Shown here piece by piece: positions 16,497-25,711 of a stretch of DNA of 64,000 nt. The DNA is taken from the NCBI RefSeq assembly GCF_015461845.1, contig NZ_JACOPW010000013.1:27255-91254 (forward strand), written 5' to 3'. The DNA comes from Pseudomonas mucoides. Its GTDB lineage: Bacteria > Pseudomonadota > Gammaproteobacteria > Pseudomonadales > Pseudomonadaceae. Each line of letters begins with the position of its first letter. Position 1 is the stretch's first letter. Under the pieces are notes generated by a model. That model saw nothing but the letters and a program-made list of their open reading frames with translations. It did no database searches and was not told the DNA's origin. The translations under genes and the position numbers were made by a program.

Positions 16497-17443
16497 TTCG
16501 AGTTCATAATCTCTTGGAAGGTTTCTAGGACCTTGCCCACGCCGGTCTCGATGTAGTGCTGTCCATAGTAGCCTTGGGTTGGTGGTCGTGCTGAGTCCGC
16601 TTTCTCACTGACGGCCACCTTGGCGTAAGGCCCACCAACATCAGCAACAATGGCAGCCTGAACGCGCTGAACCGTGGCCGCGTCATTTTTTTGAGGAAGC
16701 CAGGCACGTGTAACAACACCTTCAGGATTCACTAGGAAGACCATAGTAGGCCAGATGTCATAAAAGGGACTTTTTTCGTCTTCCATCCCGCCCCACGAAT
16801 CGATCACAAACTTGCGGCCTACAGCCGTGTCGCCTTCCCCAAGGTTCAGGTATGGCTTGATCCAGTCCTTGTAGCCCAAGCGCTCACCTCCAGACAGGCG
16901 GGATACAGGCGAGACAAAGTAATTGTCCACGCACATACGAAAAGCTTTTTCACAGGGCTCGTTGTTCCAGGTCAACCAAAAACCTCTGTATGCATCGTTG
17001 CTCTGCATCAGGGATTGCGGGAGACCATCGTAGCCCAGGAAGTTGAGCTCAACGTCTACGTGATTTTCCTTGAGCCACTTGCTCACCCCACCGATAAAAA
17101 AGCTTTCCTTCTTAGACCGCTCGGCTGCCGAATCTGCTCGAGCAAACCCATGTTGCAGCATGCTCAAATCATTTTTCGGCGCCTTGTAGTCCGAATACAC
17201 GTTGGAAGCGACCCACAGTGACCAACCCTTCGGTTTCCAATTGGCTTTCTCGAAAAACCAAGCTTGTCCGGATTGAGCGTTGGAATCCTGTACGCTCTTC
17301 AAACCGAAGGTCGAGCCTGGCAACCGGAATTCTGGTTGGTCGACGACGCTTCCGCCGATCCATTTCGTGGAGGTCGGATTCGATGAGTCCCCGCAACCTG
17401 CGATCGCCACTGCAATCAGTGCCACAACCATTAATTTTTTCAT
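16493..17443 (-). CDS. Lipoprotein with thioredoxin-like C-terminal part
   Basis: Signal peptide with lipobox AIAGC gives lipidation at Cys17, so the protein is membrane-anchored in the periplasm. Residues about 225-260 (DIWPTMVFLVNPEGVVTRAW) resemble the central strands and cis-Pro region of a thioredoxin fold, but no CxxC is present; Cys pair in NEPCEKAFRMC is CxxxxxxC. It heads a separate leftward operon just after the tra terminator. A role in folding or assembly at the envelope is possible; entry exclusion is another option. Ribosome site GGAG precedes the ATG. Confidence 0.6.
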   Translation of the reverse strand: MKKLMVVALIAVAIAGCGDSSNPTSTKWIGGSVVDQPEFRLPGSTFGLKSVQDSNAQSGQAWFFEKANWKPKGWSLWVASNVYSDYKAPKNDLSMLQHGFARADSAAERSKKESFFIGGVSKWLKENHVDVELNFLGYDGLPQSLMQSNDAYRGFWLTWNNEPCEKAFRMCVDNYFVSPVSRLSGGERLGYKDWIKPYLNLGEGDTAVGRKFVIDSWGGMEDEKSPFYDIWPTMVFLVNPEGVVTRAWLPQKNDAATVQRVQAAIVADVGGPYAKVAVSEKADSARPPTQGYYGQHYIETGVGKVLETFQEIMNSK

Positions 17444-17580
17444 AATTCATCTCCGTGATCTGGACACGAACTGTTTTAACAGGTCAGCCCAGGATTCCAA
17501 GTCTCAGCGCAGGTTTAATGGGATGGGATTATGAAGGGCTTCCTTGATCAGTACCAAACGTGAACGGCTCGGGCAAAGAA

Positions 17581-17601
17581 AAGCCCGCTCGCGCGGGCTT
17601 T
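17581..17601 (-). terminator. Terminator of the long tra operon
   Basis: AAAGCCCGCGC / GCGCGGGCTTT style stem directly after the traG stop (17604), followed on the minus strand by TTTTC. Ends the operon that starts at 33586. Confidence 0.85.
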
Positions 17602-17603
17602 GA

Positions 17604-19634
17604 TTAGGGCTTGTTTGGCCCCTTTGGAGTATCTGGACCCGGTGGGGTCGGGGGCGGCAACGCGGGGAGATTAGGTTTTGGAGGCGGTGAGCTTGGCTTA
17701 GCGAGCCTTTTGCTGGCTTGGGAGGCTGATCCAGCAGAAGCTTTCGGGAGCGATTGGACAATATTTGTAGCTCGGTAAGCCCCAGTTGTTGCGCCTGCTG
17801 CACCGTTAGCTGCCGAACCTGCTCCCGAGACAACTCGCCCGAGGGCGCCAGCAAGCTTGGCCGGTCCACCAACGAGACTCAATGCAGCACTGCCGAGTTT
17901 GACTGCTGCACCAATCACAGCACCACCGGTTGCGGCCATTCCAGAAGCTGCGCCGGCTGGGTTAAATCCTGAAAGACCTTTGACATCATCCCAAATCAGC
18001 ATTTTAGCAATAACTATCTCTACAGCAGTCAAAGCCATGAAGATAATATATTGTGCAGAGCCTGCTGAAATGAGCAGGGGATAGTTCTCATAAATGTTGC
18101 CCGAAGTTAGCCCTGTCATCAGCTCCCCATTCATTGCAAGCAATGTAGCAGCCATTGTTAAACAAAGGTTGTTGACGAATGGGATCATGAAAGCAAAGCT
18201 AAGAATTTTAACAAAGCTAATCAGAATGCTCGGATTAACAAAAACCGCAAATACACATATCACCGGGAAGAGCACAACCATCATCCCTGCGAGCATGGCG
18301 CAGCCATTGATCATTGCAGGTACCTTGAAGGTAAGCATCCATTCTTTAAATGCTTTGCCGACGTCCTGGATCTTGGTCATTATGCTGTCAGCTGCATCGC
18401 TGATCCCCCAGTTCATGTCCTGACCATTACGGCGTTCAGAGCCAATAATAGGAAGCGAACTATCTGAAAACTTATCTCGCTGCTCAATCATATTGTTTAT
18501 GTTTTTGATCATGAGGGTCTGGGCTTCAGTCTGATCTCTCATATATGAGGATCTTTGAGCCATTGGAACCTCTTCTCTGATTGCATCAGTCCAATTCTGA
18601 ACGGCCTTTGTCACCATGCCATACATTTGGAGGCAGTTTTTAGGGTAGAACCTAACTTCTTGTCCCGCGGCGACCGATGAGCCCTCAGTTAGCTGTGGGT
18701 TGCTATACATTGAGCTATCGGCATTGTCAGTAGTTTTATCGAACTCCGAGGCGCCTTCATTTGCTTTGGATGGGAAATACTGTCTTACCCAATACTCTTT
18801 TGAAGGTAAAAGATAGCCCCCGGGTTTGACATTATTGCCTCGGAACGGATTCTGATCTTCAGGTATATTGAGTAGTGCGGTTCTGCCGGCGTCCACCTTA
18901 TCGGCTACCTCGCTGTCTGCGAAATACCTTCTCCATGAATTGATTGATAACCCAAGGCCAAGAACGTTCATCGGCGATGCACTTCCAACCTTGTTGCCAG
19001 CCTCCATTTCTTCATACTGCTCCTTGCTAAGTTGACTCACTTCAACAGGGTTTATCATTGTTGAACCGTAGAGACCAACTGATTGTCCTACGAGCCGGGT
19101 ATCTGGGGTGCTACCAGCCGTAGCAGACAGCGCACCTTGACATTTATCTATATAGTCTTGGTACATATCCTTTACAGGGCTATTGGCGAATTTCTTGAGT
19201 GTCCCCTCGTTTGTCACATGATAAGCATTTTCAAATGCCAGGCTCATTGCCGTTTCTTTATTTACATTATCCAGAGCTGATTTGAAAAGCTGATAAATAT
19301 TGCCAATAATTGAAACTGACCAGCCAGCACCCGCCGATAGTCCTACGCTTCCACCAGCGGGCCCAATTTTATAGTTACCTGGCTGTAGGAGCATGGCAAC
19401 CAAAAGTACAACACCTATAGCGCTCGCAGCTGTCTTGAGCTTATCTGCAGGTGCTTTCAGGGTCAAAATACTTACCCAGGCAAGTCCTCCCCACAGACAG
19501 AGGTTCATCGCCGCCACAGTGAAGGACTGGTTATAAGCCTGCCACATGTTGATGTAATGACTAACAAGATCGCCAAAATTGGAATTGACGATCTGTAGGT
19601 AGTCAAAATTTTCAATATCAGTCGAGTCTGACAT
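17604..19634 (-). CDS. traG: TraG-like mating-pair stabilisation membrane protein
   Basis: Corresponds to the N-terminal membrane part of F TraG, an inner-membrane T4SS protein needed for pilus assembly and mating-pair stabilisation. Hydrophobic segments lie near residues 40-57, 68-85, and as a cluster at about 415-570. A large periplasmic region lies between. After residue 590 it changes to Gly/Ala-rich and then Pro-rich sequence. At 676 residues it is shorter than F TraG (about 940), lacking most of the C-terminal domain linked to entry exclusion. Last gene of the operon; its start overlaps the traH stop (TAATG), and gene order H-G matches F. Confidence 0.8.
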   Translation of the reverse strand: MSDSTDIENFDYLQIVNSNFGDLVSHYINMWQAYNQSFTVAAMNLCLWGGLAWVSILTLKAPADKLKTAASAIGVVLLVAMLLQPGNYKIGPAGGSVGLSAGAGWSVSIIGNIYQLFKSALDNVNKETAMSLAFENAYHVTNEGTLKKFANSPVKDMYQDYIDKCQGALSATAGSTPDTRLVGQSVGLYGSTMINPVEVSQLSKEQYEEMEAGNKVGSASPMNVLGLGLSINSWRRYFADSEVADKVDAGRTALLNIPEDQNPFRGNNVKPGGYLLPSKEYWVRQYFPSKANEGASEFDKTTDNADSSMYSNPQLTEGSSVAAGQEVRFYPKNCLQMYGMVTKAVQNWTDAIREEVPMAQRSSYMRDQTEAQTLMIKNINNMIEQRDKFSDSSLPIIGSERRNGQDMNWGISDAADSIMTKIQDVGKAFKEWMLTFKVPAMINGCAMLAGMMVVLFPVICVFAVFVNPSILISFVKILSFAFMIPFVNNLCLTMAATLLAMNGELMTGLTSGNIYENYPLLISAGSAQYIIFMALTAVEIVIAKMLIWDDVKGLSGFNPAGAASGMAATGGAVIGAAVKLGSAALSLVGGPAKLAGALGRVVSGAGSAANGAAGATTGAYRATNIVQSLPKASAGSASQASKRLAKPSSPPPKPNLPALPPPTPPGPDTPKGPNKP

Positions 19635-21037
19635 TAGTTCGTTACCTGTTGGACACTCGCGAATACTTTGTTGCGTTCTTGATCGTGTTTGATTCGTGCC
19701 TGAAGGGCGATGTATTGTTGGCGAAGGCCCGCAACAGAGGTTTTAGTGCGGCTGATAACCTCATCACTCAGGATTACGTTATCAGGTTGATTGGCGATAC
19801 CGCTTGAAACGCCAATTTCAATCTTGGAAATTACGTCGTCCAGCTCTTTCATCATTCCGAGCGTTGATAATTGGCGCTCTGTTGAAATGAACATGGCCGG
19901 GCTCGATCTGGCAAGGTTTCGCATGTATTGATGTTCGTTCTCGCTGACAACGATGTCAGCTCGAGAGATCAGATCTTTATATGCCTGTGTATTTTTGAAG
20001 GATGCGGCATCTGCAGAGTAAACAGCTTTGTACAGGTCCATGTATTCAGTGGTCAGGGTTTTCGAAAGGTTCTCAATGTTTTCAGTGCGCGGGGTTACCG
20101 AGGCAGCATCATTGTTGAAACCATACGAAGGTACGAGGCCACCATATTTCTTGATGTCATCACAACCAAGTTCCGATGCCGCGAGCACCAGGCCGGCGCT
20201 ACCATCTTGTGGGTCATTGCTGCATGATTTACCGCTAACAGAAGCTTTAACTGAGCCAGTGCCGCCGGTTCCTGTTCCAGACCCAGTGCCAGCGCCTTTA
20301 TTTGTTCCGCCCGAGACAGAGGAATTCCAACCAACCAGCCCGCCAGTAGCGCTCGACACCTTTCCCATCATTGCGTTGGCGCGATCGGAGGTTTTCTGCT
20401 TGAACTCCCCCATTTGGTTGAGAAGAGATCCGGTTAAACCCTCACCTGCCATGCATTTTGAGCTTTTATAGCCCTCGTCCACAGTACAGTCGGCTTCAGC
20501 TAGGGTTTGCTTTTTCTCGTCATATGCCTTGTCGGCCAGAGACCGTACGCCCGAGCAGGTCATGTTTGAGAGGTCCAAGCCAAACTGACCAACGCTATTA
20601 AGCTGGTCGATCACAGACTTGATGGTCGGCTGGCTGTAGGCTAAATACATGATGGCAAGCGCCGGAGCATTTTGGATGAACTGTTCAACCATCTCCTGGT
20701 ACTGGCCCAGTTGACCATCTAGTACAGTGCTAAGATTGAGCCCATTACAACCCACGCCAACTTCAGTAGCGCCGTAGCCATTTACTACTGAAGTCCGCTG
20801 GTCTTGGAATGGGGTGAAGGTATCGAAGGAAAAGCTGCCTCCTTTGTTCGCGTCGTTCACCGCGCTCCCTTTCACGGATTCACCAAACAGGCCTGTAACG
20901 TCGTCCATGCGGCGTGTCCAGGGAGAGTCCGACCCGTCAGCCCCAAAATCAATTGACGCTGCGAAAGTATTTGTTGACATCACAGCAGAGACTGTCAGCG
21001 CGAGGATCGATTTGATATAGCGTGATTTCATTTTCAT
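19634..21037 (-). CDS. traH: TraH-like T4SS pilus assembly protein
   Basis: Secreted protein of 467 residues, near the F TraH length (about 460). Signal peptide at 1-26 (ending TFA-A). Family-like features include the GCNGLNL motif near residue 98, LN-GQ-LDLSNMTCSG near residue 170 and paired cysteines. A Gly/Ser/Thr-rich linker around 240-265 separates it from a helical C-terminal part with coiled-coil tendency. In F, TraH acts in the periplasm/outer membrane with TraF, TraU, TrbC and TraW. Order trbC-traF-traH-traG supports the name; sequence similarity alone is moderate. Confidence 0.75.
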   Translation of the reverse strand: MKMKSRYIKSILALTVSAVMSTNTFAASIDFGADGSDSPWTRRMDDVTGLFGESVKGSAVNDANKGGSFSFDTFTPFQDQRTSVVNGYGATEVGVGCNGLNLSTVLDGQLGQYQEMVEQFIQNAPALAIMYLAYSQPTIKSVIDQLNSVGQFGLDLSNMTCSGVRSLADKAYDEKKQTLAEADCTVDEGYKSSKCMAGEGLTGSLLNQMGEFKQKTSDRANAMMGKVSSATGGLVGWNSSVSGGTNKGAGTGSGTGTGGTGSVKASVSGKSCSNDPQDGSAGLVLAASELGCDDIKKYGGLVPSYGFNNDAASVTPRTENIENLSKTLTTEYMDLYKAVYSADAASFKNTQAYKDLISRADIVVSENEHQYMRNLARSSPAMFISTERQLSTLGMMKELDDVISKIEIGVSSGIANQPDNVILSDEVISRTKTSVAGLRQQYIALQARIKHDQERNKVFASVQQVTN

Positions 21038-21915
21038 GCGCCTTTCTTCTCTGGCTGGATATATGTCATAGCCTGAAAGTGATCTTCAAGCTGGCGAAGT
21101 GTTCTGTTACCGACAATACTTTTGCGTCTGTTGACCTTAGTGTTGTCGATCCATGAAATTGGCCATGACGTCACTCCCAGCTTTTGCAAACTAATACGTT
21201 CTTCGCGAGAAAGTACGCGTCCAGACAATCCTCGTTGAGTTACATGCTTTGTGAAGGCATCACGATCACCGTCAAGTTGAAATATCTTTATTTTAAGCTT
21301 TGGATATTTTTGTTGGACAGTGGAAAGGATTTGTAGCTGTTTTTCACAGACAGGGCAGGTTGACTCTACGAACACAGACATACTCACGTTGTCGGTATCT
21401 ATGTATTTTACTTCCTTAGCCTTCTCAGTAGCAGCATCAAGTCCTTTAATGTTTTTCAGGTCTCCGTTTTGCCACATTGCCATTTTGTAGAGTTCGGCGG
21501 ACTTGTGGTACTCACCCCAGGTTTTATCCATATAAGAGACAAGCTCTGATGCCGCCTCAGGGGTTTGGTTGAGCTGAAGGTTGATTACGGCGCTTGGCGT
21601 TCCCGGTTGAAAGTTAAACTCCACACCATTTTTGCCAATCATTCGCATAGGCGCTTGTGGGTTCTTCTTCGCGTTCCGGTTCAACTCAGAGCAATTTTTC
21701 ATCCAGTCCATATTCTGGCAGTCGAGAATATTTGGAAGCTTGTCGATTTCAGCGTTCTGACGATCATCGTTGTACTTGTCAACTTTTGCCATCGCTACTG
21801 CGATAGCGTTTGACAACGCTTCATTTGGACTTGATGCGTCGGAAAGTACGAAAGGTGCATTGGAGACAAAACATCCAACCAGAAAGGCGAGAGAGATCTT
21901 AATTGAAGTTTTCAT
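21034..21915 (-). CDS. traF: TraF/DsbC-like thioredoxin-fold protein
   Basis: Periplasmic protein with signal peptide (residues 1-25). Residues about 190-280 form a thioredoxin fold with an intact active site CPVC (in ESTCPVCEKQ), followed by the strand KIKIFQLDGD and a cis-Pro region TSWPISW. F-type systems use TraF and TrbB in disulfide-bond formation or isomerisation during pilus assembly; unlike F TraF this one keeps the CxxC and so may be enzymatically active, closer to TrbB/DsbC. Overlaps traH by ATGA. Confidence 0.8.
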   Translation of the reverse strand: MKTSIKISLAFLVGCFVSNAPFVLSDASSPNEALSNAIAVAMAKVDKYNDDRQNAEIDKLPNILDCQNMDWMKNCSELNRNAKKNPQAPMRMIGKNGVEFNFQPGTPSAVINLQLNQTPEAASELVSYMDKTWGEYHKSAELYKMAMWQNGDLKNIKGLDAATEKAKEVKYIDTDNVSMSVFVESTCPVCEKQLQILSTVQQKYPKLKIKIFQLDGDRDAFTKHVTQRGLSGRVLSREERISLQKLGVTSWPISWIDNTKVNRRKSIVGNRTLRQLEDHFQAMTYIQPEKKGA

Positions 21916-21922
21916 ACTTTCC

Positions 21923-22720
21923 TTACCTAAGAACAGCAGACAGTTCGGTGATTACAGACTGAGCATTGCTCAATATTTTTGGTTGTCCATTTTGAGGGAC
22001 TAGCACGATAGCTGGAGTTGAGCGGACACCATATTTCAGTGCTTCAGAGCCGTTCATATCAGGTCGGAATCCGGTCAACGGAAGATTTCCCGATGCTGGA
22101 GTAAAAACACGTCGAGGATTCCAGTTAGCTTGATCAATTAATACATAATATTGAAAGTCAACCTTTTCCCCAAATCGGGCTTTAGCATCGTTTGATATCT
22201 TCACTAACTCTGCAACATTGCTTGCATTTTCGGTGATGAACATCTTTATGGTTGCAACCGGTTCAACCAATCGTTGGTCGCCAACAAACCGACCGATTTG
22301 TGACTGCATGCGCGCGTATGCTTGTTTTGCGCCCTCAATATCTTTCGGTACTGGAACACCGCTTGCACCGCCAATTGTTGGTGTTTGACCACGCTGGCCA
22401 AGCATTCCCTGGACCTGAGATAGCATTGCAGCACTACCCTTATGTCCTCGATCAGCTGCAGCTTTAAAAAAAGTAGCTGCTCGCTCCAGATTATTCGGAT
22501 ATTCGGGAGATCTCAGCATTAGATCACCAAGGTGATACATGGCAATAATGTTGCCTTTCTTGGCCTCAGGAAAAAGGATGTCCCATGCTTTCTGTTTTTC
22601 GCCTTTTAGAATAGCCATGATGCCTTCGCCGACTCTTTGGTCGGTAGTGGGCTCAATAACGCTGGCCATTACATTGGTTGAAATGAAGCTAGCGAGCAGC
22701 AGCCATAGATACGGTCGCAA
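21923..22720 (-). CDS. trbC: TrbC-like pilus assembly protein with Sel1-like repeat
   Basis: The start is a TTG at 22720: GAGGAG lies 8 nt upstream and the protein then begins with a good signal peptide (LRPYLWLLLASFISTNVMA); no ATG fits. Residues 45-105 resemble one or two Sel1/TPR-like repeats (AMYHLGDLML, ERAATFFKAAADRGHKGS). The C-terminal 100 residues look like the TrbC thioredoxin-like domain without CxxC, with the cis-Pro strand GVRSTPAIVLV. In F, TrbC works with TraW in pilus assembly. Overlaps the transglycosylase gene by 32 nt, tight coupling. Confidence 0.75.
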   Translation of the reverse strand: MRPYLWLLLASFISTNVMASVIEPTTDQRVGEGIMAILKGEKQKAWDILFPEAKKGNIIAMYHLGDLMLRSPEYPNNLERAATFFKAAADRGHKGSAAMLSQVQGMLGQRGQTPTIGGASGVPVPKDIEGAKQAYARMQSQIGRFVGDQRLVEPVATIKMFITENASNVAELVKISNDAKARFGEKVDFQYYVLIDQANWNPRRVFTPASGNLPLTGFRPDMNGSEALKYGVRSTPAIVLVPQNGQPKILSNAQSVITELSAVLR

Positions 22721-23378
22721 GTCGTTTCTCCTCGTTGTACTTTGGTATGAAATATTCGAGATATTTCTTGCGGTAAACCGGGGTTGCTGAGTGGTAATAG
22801 CCAACGGCCTCGATCTCGTTCTTGTGCTTCTTTTTAAGTTCTGCAATACGAGTCGCTGCGAATTCAAGGTTGTAATGCGGATCAAACCATGTCTGAACAG
22901 TCGCAATTCCTTGACCGTTCCAACGGTAATTAACTTGAGCAATCCCTATATCTGTATTTATTAGTCTTAGTGCTCGAACCCGCACCTCTCCTTTGTTGAC
23001 CACTTTGCTGTCATCTACCCGCAAAATCAGTCGACCTGAATCTCGAATGCTTTTCGCATAAGAATTCGCACTAGCCTGAGAGGTGAAGAACCGGCGGAAC
23101 CGCTCTCCTTTCAAGGAGATGGCTTTGACCATCCAAGGTGCTTTGGTTAGTGACCAGAGCACTCTTACTGCGGTTTCTTTATCTTGGTAGCGGAAAGGTT
23201 CTCCATCAGCGTTGAAAGTCCATGGGTTTTTGTTTGACTCATGCGCTGCTATCGCACGCAGCACGATTGGATCAACGCCGTGGTTTCGAGCTGCACGATC
23301 AATCATCGAGTCATAAGGTGAGCAGATTGCATTAGCAGCGTTAAGTGCCAGTGCAAGCGCGACAATGGATCGAATCAC
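22689..23378 (-). CDS. Lytic transglycosylase (SLT domain)
   Basis: Cleaves peptidoglycan to let the secretion channel through, as VirB1 and F orf169 do. The start is a GTG at 23378 overlapping the previous stop (GTGA), with GGAG 8 nt upstream; this gives a signal peptide (IVALALALNAANA). Residues 30-60 contain the SLT motif with the catalytic Glu in AIAAHESNKNPW, and later GIAQVNYRWNG and the AATRIAELKKK helix, as in family members. Size and position are typical. Confidence 0.9.
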   Translation of the reverse strand: MIRSIVALALALNAANAICSPYDSMIDRAARNHGVDPIVLRAIAAHESNKNPWTFNADGEPFRYQDKETAVRVLWSLTKAPWMVKAISLKGERFRRFFTSQASANSYAKSIRDSGRLILRVDDSKVVNKGEVRVRALRLINTDIGIAQVNYRWNGQGIATVQTWFDPHYNLEFAATRIAELKKKHKNEIEAVGYYHSATPVYRKKYLEYFIPKYNEEKRLATVSMAAAR

Positions 23379-24034
23379 ACCCGTACTCCGTCGATGGTAT
23401 GGAAACTGTGTTTCTGCAACCAAGCGATGGTTCTGGCGCGCTCCGGAAAGCTTCGATCAAGACGCCTGAAAAGGGGAGGATGGGGGTCTTCAGGGCTTGT
23501 ACCCAATTGCTCGTGGAGCATTTCGTGATGGGTCACATATTTGACAACGCACCTGGGGGCATCATGACCTAAGGACTTACTCAAGCCTTGATGAATCAGG
23601 ATGACCTTCTGGCCATCAATCACTTCCGTACTTCCGGCTGGTACGAACAGAGTGTCGGTGCTAACGCGGTTGATGCGTCGGGCAATTTTGTCCCAGTCAG
23701 CTACACGTAGCTTTTGAAGGACCTTGATGTAGAGCTTGGATGCTTCTTCATGATTTATAGCAACGAACGGCTCAAGCGCGCTCTTGGCAGCTACATAGTC
23801 CTGCTTTACGAACAGAACTACTGCGGCCTCCAGGGCACATAGCTGGGCCTGAGTTAGATCGCCTGGATGTAGCTTGGGTTCGTCTGCCTCGCTTGCGCTG
23901 GGAATTCCCCAGCGCACGGGGACATGGTTAGGTGCACGGAAATGACACTCTGAGACCTCAGCAGCTAGTCGCGCCAAAAACAGCTCGTCAGCGCTGCTGA
24001 TCTGCTCATGAATGTTAAATCGACGGGCACCCAT
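23375..24034 (-). CDS. Zinc metallopeptidase-like protein (SprT/YgjP-like)
   Basis: Residues 166-206 carry an HExxH motif (His170, Glu171, His174 in THHEMLHEQLG), then H-PP-FRR-DR-FPE-A--WL, the pattern of the metal-dependent peptidase-like family in which a third histidine precedes F. No signal peptide, so it is cytoplasmic. The N-terminal 100 residues are helical. It is embedded and translationally coupled (overlaps of 20 nt and GTGA) between a transmembrane T4SS component and the transglycosylase. A protease is not part of the F core; it may process a transfer protein or cleave DNA-protein adducts, but the substrate is unknown. Confidence 0.7.
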   Translation of the reverse strand: MGARRFNIHEQISSADELFLARLAAEVSECHFRAPNHVPVRWGIPSASEADEPKLHPGDLTQAQLCALEAAVVLFVKQDYVAAKSALEPFVAINHEEASKLYIKVLQKLRVADWDKIARRINRVSTDTLFVPAGSTEVIDGQKVILIHQGLSKSLGHDAPRCVVKYVTHHEMLHEQLGTSPEDPHPPLFRRLDRSFPERARTIAWLQKHSFHTIDGVRV

Positions 24035-25337
24035 TTGGAGAACTCCAGAACTTATGGACTACTTGGCCATCCGAGTTCTGCAAATCGAGACGATCACCGG
24101 TGATTGCAACGCGATATCCATCGAGGAAATCGCCTTGGCCCACCATATTCTCCGCGCCGGCATCGACTACGAACGCATGAGCTACGCACGTGGTGCAATT
24201 ACGCGCTGGTGGTGCTACTGCTTTCACGCAGAGTTTTGGTCTCGAGACAACCTTCGCCACTGGCGGTACAGCCTTGGTGGGCGATCGTTGTGCAACGCGG
24301 GCCGAGTGCTTAGGGTTGTGAGCTACAGCAGGTTTGGCTTGGGCAGGCTTGATGTTGCTACCTGGTTTCTTTGCCAATTGATCTTTGAGGGACTTGATTT
24401 CATTGTCCTTCTGAGCAAGCTGAGCTTTCATCTTCGTCACATCAGCCGCGTCTTTCTGCAGACTCGGTTTCTGACTACTATCCGGGTTTTGGAGTGAAGT
24501 GCTACCCAAAACAGGGTCATGTTTTTCAGCTGAAAGTGAGGCTAGTTTAGGGGGTGTTTCTCCCCCCACAGGCATCTCACCAAATGGTGAGCCCGAACCA
24601 GCAGTGATTGGTTCCGGCGCTACCTCTGGAGCAGCGGCGAATGGGCTGTTTGCTCCGCTTGGCAAAGGAAGCTGTTCCTTCGGCTGTGAGGCTGTTGCTC
24701 CAATTTCAAGAGGTGGTGGCTCATTGGCTAGCTGGGCAGGAAAGCCAAAACCGTCAGCAGGTATTGACCCTGAATCTTGCGCTGAAACAGTCTTGCCGCT
24801 AGCAACCAACGGCTTCTGCAATTGTCCGTCCAGCTGCAATTCGTCCAGTGTTTTTCCAATCGCCGGATCAACAACTGCTTGCTCGCCAAGTGCGGTAGGT
24901 AACCCGGCAGTCAAACCACCATCATGCATTTGTGGCAGCGATGGCTTGTCTTCATGCGCACTCGCATCGGCCGTGGACGGATGTGTTTCTGGAGGTGATT
25001 GATGAATCGCAACCGGTGTGAAAATACCGTTTTTAGCCATAACACCAAGGGCGACAACCACGGCCCCAAGCACGAGCTTTTTCTTTAACGACATCTTCTT
25101 TGGATCTGGCTTTGCTGGTACAGCCTGGTCCTGTGGGTCAATGAGGAGCGGATCGTTGTAATCGTCGATGTGCGGGCGTGGGGCGTCCTGAGATTCAATG
25201 ACCTCAACGTTATCAGCGTCTGCGTCGGTGCCTGCGTCTCGTCGAGGCTTCTTCGTGCTTGCCGCAATAGTTGCTGCACCGCTTTTGATCTTGCCGATCA
25301 GATCGCCGAGACCGCCTGGTTTGTTTTGTTCACTCAT
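24015..25337 (-). CDS. Inner-membrane protein with proline-rich periplasmic region, 440 aa
   Basis: Start at 25337 fits an ATGA overlap with the upstream lipoprotein; the frame runs on but has no support. Residues 1-85 are cytoplasmic and charged, about 88-108 a single membrane segment (KKKLVLGAVVVALGVMA), then a long Pro/Ser/Gly-rich disordered stretch, a coiled coil (about 300-325: KMKAQLAQKDNEIKSLKDQL), a basic linker, and a small Cys-containing C-terminal domain (CTTC). This layout resembles envelope-spanning scaffold proteins of secretion systems, but no family is recognised. Confidence 0.65.
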   Translation of the reverse strand: MSEQNKPGGLGDLIGKIKSGAATIAASTKKPRRDAGTDADADNVEVIESQDAPRPHIDDYNDPLLIDPQDQAVPAKPDPKKMSLKKKLVLGAVVVALGVMAKNGIFTPVAIHQSPPETHPSTADASAHEDKPSLPQMHDGGLTAGLPTALGEQAVVDPAIGKTLDELQLDGQLQKPLVASGKTVSAQDSGSIPADGFGFPAQLANEPPPLEIGATASQPKEQLPLPSGANSPFAAAPEVAPEPITAGSGSPFGEMPVGGETPPKLASLSAEKHDPVLGSTSLQNPDSSQKPSLQKDAADVTKMKAQLAQKDNEIKSLKDQLAKKPGSNIKPAQAKPAVAHNPKHSARVAQRSPTKAVPPVAKVVSRPKLCVKAVAPPARNCTTCVAHAFVVDAGAENMVGQGDFLDGYRVAITGDRLDLQNSDGQVVHKFWSSPNGCPSI

Positions 25338-25711
25338 TTTTCTGATCCGAGCAGGGGAAGGTAAGTAGGCGCCTCTTCGGAGAAGCGGCCTGGGGCAATT
25401 TGTACGCATTCTTCGTGTTCGGGTGACAACATCCCATTGACGACACGTGCGGGGATTTTCACTCCGCATTGAACTAGTGGGGCATCCCAAGTGAAGCGCT
25501 CGCGAGCCCGCATCTTTCCTTTCATGTCCGTTAGTACCTGGCTCACTCCTTCGGAGTAAGCGCGGCGCTCGAGTTCAGTATTCGGTGCGTACATTTCTTT
25601 GACTGGCTTGGTTTCGGTGTCAACGATCGTTTCGCGAGGTTCGTATTTATCAGTGCACCCAGCCGTGACGGCGATGCATAGAAGGGCGGCAGCCTTAAAC
25701 AACTTGGCCAT
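25334..25711 (-). CDS. Small T4SS-associated lipoprotein, 125 aa
   Basis: Starts inside the end of traC (17-nt overlap) at ATG 25711. Signal peptide with lipobox VTAGC places an acylated Cys near residue 18. The mature part is short and charged with two further cysteines (VQCGVKIP and HEECVQ). It may be an outer-membrane partner of the T4SS core; not recognised as a specific family. Confidence 0.7.
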   Translation of the reverse strand: MAKLFKAAALLCIAVTAGCTDKYEPRETIVDTETKPVKEMYAPNTELERRAYSEGVSQVLTDMKGKMRARERFTWDAPLVQCGVKIPARVVNGMLSPEHEECVQIAPGRFSEEAPTYLPLLGSEK

